Part shown: positions 59,808 through 64,000 of the stretch, piece by piece | Position numbering within the stretch: position 1 is the first letter of the stretch | How the letters are laid out: every line of letters starts with the position of its first letter | DNA from: JAHIKV01 sp965195225 | GTDB lineage: Bacteria; Planctomycetota; Planctomycetia; Pirellulales; Thermoguttaceae | Length of the DNA: 64,000 nt | Assembly (NCBI GenBank): GCA_965195225.1 | Contig: CBDAFL010000188.1 | Location: forward strand, 5,757-69,756 | Reading direction: 5' to 3' | Made by a program: the position numbers and the translations under genes | The notes under the pieces: model-generated | What the model saw: only the letters and a program-made list of their open reading frames with translations | What the model was told of the DNA's origin: nothing | The model's database searches: none

Positions 59808-60856
59808 TGCTCTCCTTTTGGTAACGAATCGAGGGATTTTTCAGTAAGGGTAAGGTGTTCCAGAATTCTGGCGAAGAGGAACCGCGGCGTAGGCCCGACC
59901 TCCCAATGTCGGACGATGCCGAAGCCGCAAATGACCAGCTTGCCGCGCTGGGCGGGAAAGTCGGCCTCCAGCCACGGCCAGCCGTCAGGCGACTGGACCA
60001 CTTCGCCTACGACTCGATTGCGATCACTTCTGATCAACAGACTGCTGGCCAGCGGTCTTGCGTCGGCGCGCCAGGTCAAGGCGTCGAGACGCTTGTCCAA
60101 TTCGCAGATCACGTCGTTTCGCCGCAGAGCAAGCCGTCCGGGTAGGGGAAGCGCCGCCCCCGCCCCAAAACTTCCCGGCAGCACTATTTCGCCGTCCGAC
60201 GGTGCCAAACAGAGCACGGGACTGCCACTAGCGGCAGCCTTCACCATCATCTCCGGCAGTCCACGGTAATCCCTAAACGAGGTTCCTTCGCCAATGATTA
60301 AAAGGCCTCCATCCAGGGTGTCCAACGAATCAACGTTGGCTGTCTGCGAAAACGGAATCTTCATCTTCTCGAACACCTGCCGGGTGTTGCCCGGCGGGTC
60401 GAACAGACAAATCTTCAAACCCTTTAGCCAGCGCGAACGATCGGCAAAAGGATCTTCGGAGAATATCCACAGCGGTTTCTCCAGCGACGCCTCGGCGGTG
60501 CGCCGATCCCGAGCGTAAACGGCGACCGACAGGACGGCCTGGAGCACTACGTCCGCCTTCACCTTGGGCATGTCCACGCGGATATCAATGTTGCCCGGCG
60601 CTTGCGGGCTTGCCGCCACGGCAACTTCGCCACGTGTAACAATTCGCTGGTCAACCGAAAGAGCCCATGCTGCGATGCCTTCCAACGGTCTGTTAGCCGT
60701 CACGAGAAAAAACAAACGAGCGTCACGCCCCCCGAACAAGTTCGACCCAGCATCCGTCGCACGCACGGAGACATTTACCTGGGCACCGAGTGCTCGGGGC
60801 TGCGTAAACCCGAGCATTGCCAAAATAAGGGTAAAGGCTGTCAGGTTGTTGAACAT
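59804..60856 (-). CDS. secreted amidotransferase-like protein, first gene of the CsgG operon
   Basis: The protein has 350 residues. The signal peptide is LTAFTLILAMLGFTQPRALG. The first half has beta-strands (VNVSVRATDAGSNLF). The second half (GGLLIIGEGTSFRDYRGLPE and PVLCLAPSDGEIVLPGSFG) resembles amidotransferase-like domains, as in the last gene of the same operon. No catalytic cysteine is obvious. It is coupled to the CsgG gene by overlapping start and stop codons. Confidence 0.7.
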   Translation of the reverse strand: MFNNLTAFTLILAMLGFTQPRALGAQVNVSVRATDAGSNLFGGRDARLFFLVTANRPLEGIAAWALSVDQRIVTRGEVAVAASPQAPGNIDIRVDMPKVKADVVLQAVLSVAVYARDRRTAEASLEKPLWIFSEDPFADRSRWLKGLKICLFDPPGNTRQVFEKMKIPFSQTANVDSLDTLDGGLLIIGEGTSFRDYRGLPEMMVKAAASGSPVLCLAPSDGEIVLPGSFGAGAALPLPGRLALRRNDVICELDKRLDALTWRADARPLASSLLIRSDRNRVVGEVVQSPDGWPWLEADFPAQRGKLVICGFGIVRHWEVGPTPRFLFARILEHLTLTEKSLDSLPKGEQ

Positions 60857-60894
60857 GACACATCCGTATGGTTTGGCAGGGTTTGGGAGTCAGA

Positions 60895-60965
60895 TCGCCA
60901 TTAGTCAAGGGAATTCTAGGGGAGTTCTGGGGAGTTCTGGGGTCAGAGCGCATTTAGTCATTAGG
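60895..60965. repeat. RAYT-type repeat copies
   Basis: GCCATTAGTCAAGG and GGGGTCAGAGCGCATTTAG with TCATTAG following are reverse complements of the repeat at 48531-48689. GGGGAGTTCTGG words fill the space. Confidence 0.75.
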
Positions 60966-61290
60966 CTCATCAGACGCGAGCAGACTGTCATCGACTTGGC
61001 GGCGATTGGGCGGAGCAACGTGCAAGTAGGCAATAGGCTCCTTTTCAACCATCTAAGGAAGGTGCGGCCACCTCACCTATCGTACGGTTGGATTATCGTC
61101 AACGGCGGGGTTTTGTCAAGTAGCCGGCGCGAGACACCGAGGAACTGGAGGGGGGTGGCTCTCACTGCGCTTGTTTTTCGCATCACCAGTTGGCTGGTTT
61201 CGCCCACTACCAAGAAAAACGAGCGAACCGCCGTGGAAGCACCGTTCCGCCGCTCGCTCGCCCAGGCCGTGCCGATGGACGTGACGCCCA

Positions 61291-61356
61291 CTAATGACTG
61301 AGTGCGCTCTGCCCCCAAATCTCCCCCAAATCTCCCCAAATCTCCCCCAAATCTCC
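61291..61356. repeat. RAYT-type repeat copy with CCCCAAATCT words
   Basis: CTAATGACTGAGTGCGCTCTG is followed by four tandem CCCCAAATCTC words. Confidence 0.75.
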
Positions 61357-61526
61357 CGTATGGGGGTCAATCACCTTGCTGAGATCCACTATTCGATAGG
61401 GGCCTACATGTCCAACACAATGCTGAAACTGCGTCGCATTCAGTTCCATTTTTCTTTCTCCGGCTGGTGTTAATTGAAAACCACGGCCGAGTAGAGTTTG
61501 CCTCGACACAGCGCGACAGTTCATGT

Positions 61527-63782
61527 TCACGATCCAAGCGAGACCAACACGGTCATCAACAGCAGCACCCCACCGACTGCCAGAACGGAGAGTGCAAAAC
61601 CGACCGCGTCTTCCCGATTCCACTTGAAAAACTCCCATTGGGAATTGGGAAACAACAACCGATCGTCAAAGCGACGAAGGTTCTCCAAGGATCGGGCAAG
61701 TTCTTCGGCATCCGCCTCTTTGTCCGCCACCACCTTGGTCCGCATTTTCGCAAAGAAACGGTCGACCGCCGGCCGGTCATCGCGTCGTGTTAGTAGAGTA
61801 AAGACAAACAGGATCAGAAACGGAACAATGGTGCGGATCAGGATGCGGATTGTCTCATTTAGGGCGTAGGAATTTCTGGATAAATCGAAGCCGAACCGGT
61901 CCAGCAGGACAAGTTCGAGTGTCAGGCACCCCAGGCCGGTAGGCCTGCCGTTGCCATCGAGTTTGATGTCTTGCGTCCAAAAGATGCTCTTGCGCGGTAG
62001 GGTATATTGTTTCTCGAACTGTCGGCCGAGCGCCAACGGCTGCGGTCGGGGGCCGATAGCCTTGCCCTGCGCGTAGAGCTTGTTCCAAGAGTCGATCTGC
62101 GTTTGGCGCTGCCGCACGTCGGCTGCGCGGGCCGTATAGCTTCGGACCAATGGAGCGGGGTTCGTTGTCTTTAGCAAGTAGGCGTTCGTCTTCAGTTGCG
62201 GCGCCGCCAAGGGCAACAGTATGGGTATTAAGAGGAACAACAGCCCGGCAATCAGGATCGATGCCCAGGCCCCAACGCGATTAGCCCGTCGCCATTTCAT
62301 CCCCAGCCAGAATGCCGGCGCCAGCATCAAGTTGAACTCCCAGATGAACTTCAACAGTTGCAGAATCGTGTCGAACTGCGTGGCAATCAACACACTTCCG
62401 ACCAGGACCATTGCGCCGAAGCCCCGTCCTGCCCAGACATAATGCCGTTGGCTGTGGTTCGGCCGCAGCGGCTCATATAGATTATGTGTCAGCAGACTGG
62501 AGCAAGTTAGCATGAGGCAGTCGGCCGTCGACATCAGGGCCGCCATCAAGGAAGCGATCATCAGGCCGACCAGTCCCATGTTCATCGGCCCCAGCAGATC
62601 ACGTGTGGCATAACCCCACACCAGGTCCGAATTATGCACCTTCTGGCTGTACAATACCACTGCCGCCAGTCCGAACACGCCCCAAAACACCGTGCAAAAC
62701 CGCTTTAAGAAGCTGCCTACCGTAAAACCGTATCGTGCGGTATATTCGTCGCGGGCCGAGCCGGTGGCGACAAGCATGTTCGGCTGTACCGGCACCGTGA
62801 AGACGGCCATTAGCGACAGCGCCAGGATGTAGTACCAAGTGAAATCGATGGAATGTGGAGAACCGAAGATGTCGAAGTAGGCATCGGGCAGTTCGCGGTG
62901 GATGATGGCCAGTGCGTCCTTAATGCCGCTGCCGCCGTGAGTGGCAGCGATCTTCAACCAGCCAAAGGGAATCAGGATCACCGACAACAGGATGATGAAT
63001 ATGCCTTGGAGCGTGTCGGTCAGGAACGCCGCCTCAAGACCGCCCGCGACAGCATAAAGCATTACCACCAAGCAGACCAACCAGATCAGGACGTTTTCGG
63101 GGATGTGCGAGATGATCTTGGCCGCACGCTTCGTCTCCAAATCGCGAAACCTTTCTCTCGATGCGTCATCAAGAGAATCGCTGCTCGCCGCTCGAAGCCG
63201 ATCCCGCTCAACCAGTTCGTCAAAGGTCAAGACCGCAAAAGCCGCCGACGCAGTATCGGCCTTCTGAAAATGTCCCCGCACAACCCGCTGATATTCGACT
63301 TTCTCAGCCTTGCTGAATTGATCGGCGGTCTTCGGCGTAATGGCCACGATCGTCTTGGTCATCGCATTGAATCCCAGCGCGATGAACGCCATCATGCTAA
63401 TCGAGCCGATCACGGCGTAGGTGGCGGCCATTGTTTGTGAACCGTAGCGCTCCAGGAAGAAGTCGCCCGTCGTCAAAACCCGCAGGCGGCGCATCCACGG
63501 CGCGATCAGCCAATAGATCGGCGTATTGAACAGGTAAAGCAGAGAACTCCACATGCCGGAAGCGCCGTTGGTGAAGGTCGTAGTCGTCACCCCTACCGCG
63601 CTGTCGGCGTTGGTGCCTTGTCCGAACGCGGCGAATGTTTGCACCAGTTTTCCGAATCCACGACCGGCGAGAAAGAAGTCCTCCTCGTTCTTGATCCGGC
63701 GCGAACACCAGCCGCCAATCGCCAAGATCACCGAGAAATACAGGACGATCACGACCAAATCGATTACAGATAATCCAAACAC
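61527..63782 (-). CDS. sodium:solute symporter (SSS family), extended
   Basis: The protein has 751 residues. The N-terminus FGLSVIDLVVIVLYFSVILA and EEDFFLAGRGFGKLVQTFAAFG with the AFGQGTNADSAVG are conserved in SSS transporters. GGLEAAFLTDTLQGIFIILLSV and SLMAALMSTADCLMLTCSSLL fit the later helices. It moves a solute with sodium across the membrane. Two extra blocks are present: about 80 charged residues between helices (QFSKAEKVEYQRVVRG onwards) and a long C-terminal extension. The start GTG 63782 has a perfect AGGAGGT 7 bases upstream, better than the ATG at 63818. Confidence 0.88.
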   Translation of the reverse strand: MFGLSVIDLVVIVLYFSVILAIGGWCSRRIKNEEDFFLAGRGFGKLVQTFAAFGQGTNADSAVGVTTTTFTNGASGMWSSLLYLFNTPIYWLIAPWMRRLRVLTTGDFFLERYGSQTMAATYAVIGSISMMAFIALGFNAMTKTIVAITPKTADQFSKAEKVEYQRVVRGHFQKADTASAAFAVLTFDELVERDRLRAASSDSLDDASRERFRDLETKRAAKIISHIPENVLIWLVCLVVMLYAVAGGLEAAFLTDTLQGIFIILLSVILIPFGWLKIAATHGGSGIKDALAIIHRELPDAYFDIFGSPHSIDFTWYYILALSLMAVFTVPVQPNMLVATGSARDEYTARYGFTVGSFLKRFCTVFWGVFGLAAVVLYSQKVHNSDLVWGYATRDLLGPMNMGLVGLMIASLMAALMSTADCLMLTCSSLLTHNLYEPLRPNHSQRHYVWAGRGFGAMVLVGSVLIATQFDTILQLLKFIWEFNLMLAPAFWLGMKWRRANRVGAWASILIAGLLFLLIPILLPLAAPQLKTNAYLLKTTNPAPLVRSYTARAADVRQRQTQIDSWNKLYAQGKAIGPRPQPLALGRQFEKQYTLPRKSIFWTQDIKLDGNGRPTGLGCLTLELVLLDRFGFDLSRNSYALNETIRILIRTIVPFLILFVFTLLTRRDDRPAVDRFFAKMRTKVVADKEADAEELARSLENLRRFDDRLLFPNSQWEFFKWNREDAVGFALSVLAVGGVLLLMTVLVSLGS

Positions 63783-63827
63783 GCAAAATACCTCCTGACT
63801 GCGAAGTCCCAACAGCATAGACTGAGG

Positions 63828-63873
63828 TGACCCGGTTCCGACCCGGTTCCGGGGACGTTGGTTCCGGGGACAC
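63828..63873. repeat. GGTTCCGGGGAC direct repeats near second transposase
   Basis: GACCCGGTTCC occurs twice (63828-63838 and 63840-63850), followed by GGGGACGTTGGTTCCGGGGAC. They lie between the symporter start and the end of the transposase fragment. Confidence 0.7.
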
Positions 63874-63878
63874 ATTAC

Positions 63879-64000
63879 CTAATTCGCAATTTTTTTTGTT
63901 CGCAGCTTGCGAGGTTTCGGCTTGGGGCCGGGTTTTTGCGGTTTCAAGACCCGACCAACAAGATTTTCCAAACGATCCAAGAAGGCCGAACTGCCCAGTG
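63879..64000 (-). CDS. C-terminus of a transposase (probable RAYT)
   Basis: The last 39 residues plus the stop codon are visible: SAFLDRLENLVGRVLKPQKP, then a basic tail (KPKPRKLRTKKIAN). This FLDRLE...GR.L.P.KPG.P pattern is like the end of REP-associated transposases, but the catalytic part lies outside the window. Confidence 0.55.
   Translation of the reverse strand, partial: LGSSAFLDRLENLVGRVLKPQKPGPKPKPRKLRTKKIAN

Larger units (their letters stand above)
60857..61526. other. 670-bp gap upstream of the CsgG operon
   Basis: No gene is supported. It holds RAYT-type repeat copies (60895-60965 and 61291-61356). The operon promoter probably lies here. Open frames on the plus strand have no known motif. 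Confidence 0.5.

Noticed and set aside
60564..61301. Plus-strand 245-residue frame upstream of the CsgG operon
   Set aside because: Part of it is antisense to a signal peptide-bearing gene and part runs through repeats.

Overview
The window looks like a chromosomal segment of a Planctomycetota bacterium, probably Pirellulales-like. I infer this from the high GC content, the long MoxR/DUF58/VWA operon, KdsA (a lipopolysaccharide precursor gene), small lipoproteins and zinc-ribbon proteins of the kind planctomycetes carry, and very dense short palindromic repeats. No rRNA is present, and tRNA-Asp is the only RNA gene I can support.

Region 1 (1-10100) is a partial prophage or phage-packaging module on the plus strand. 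It follows the tail of an HD-domain gene and a terminator. Its genes are an HTH/zinc-ribbon protein, a permuted NlpC/P60-like amidase, a secreted trypsin-like protease, two small membrane proteins (one XhlA-like), a ParB-like protein, an ABC-ATPase/GNAT fusion, small and large terminase subunits and a portal protein. No capsid or tail gene follows. This region holds two striking repeat classes: palindromes inserted in frame inside genes, and short word arrays that form hairpins at nearly every gene junction.

Region 2 (10100-24200) is housekeeping and metabolism. Minus-strand genes are a collagen-like small secreted protein, a transglutaminase-fold lipoprotein, kdsA, a diacylglycerol-kinase-family gene, and a coupled DapE/DapA-like/SDR operon. 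Plus-strand genes are a zinc-ribbon protein, two lipoproteins with similar N-termini, rpsU, ribD and a PPP-type phosphatase.

Region 3 (24200-28200) has toxin-antitoxin debris: a Phd/YefM-like antitoxin with a RelE-like fragment, parD with a frameshifted parE, and an orphan yefM with a clear operator palindrome. An MsbA-like ABC exporter sits among them.

Region 4 (28280-43360) is a sigma-54 activator followed by the MoxR operon: coiled-coil membrane protein, MoxR ATPase, membrane protein, ABC ATPase and permease, DUF58, BatA-like and VWA proteins. These probably act together at the cell envelope. It ends in a hairpin and is followed by tRNA-Asp.

Region 5 (44000-48700) has a secreted protein, an acyl-CoA/ACP synthetase, a CorA-like membrane protein and a REP-associated (RAYT) transposase with its repeats.

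Region 6 (48700-63880) is the most unusual part. It is a minus-strand operon of five exported proteins, four of them with tandem CsgG/TolB-like domains, joined to TPR, amidotransferase-like and propeller-like modules. A large sodium:solute symporter lies upstream. The island has RAYT transposases with different repeat families on each side. One of its genes carries a frameshift.
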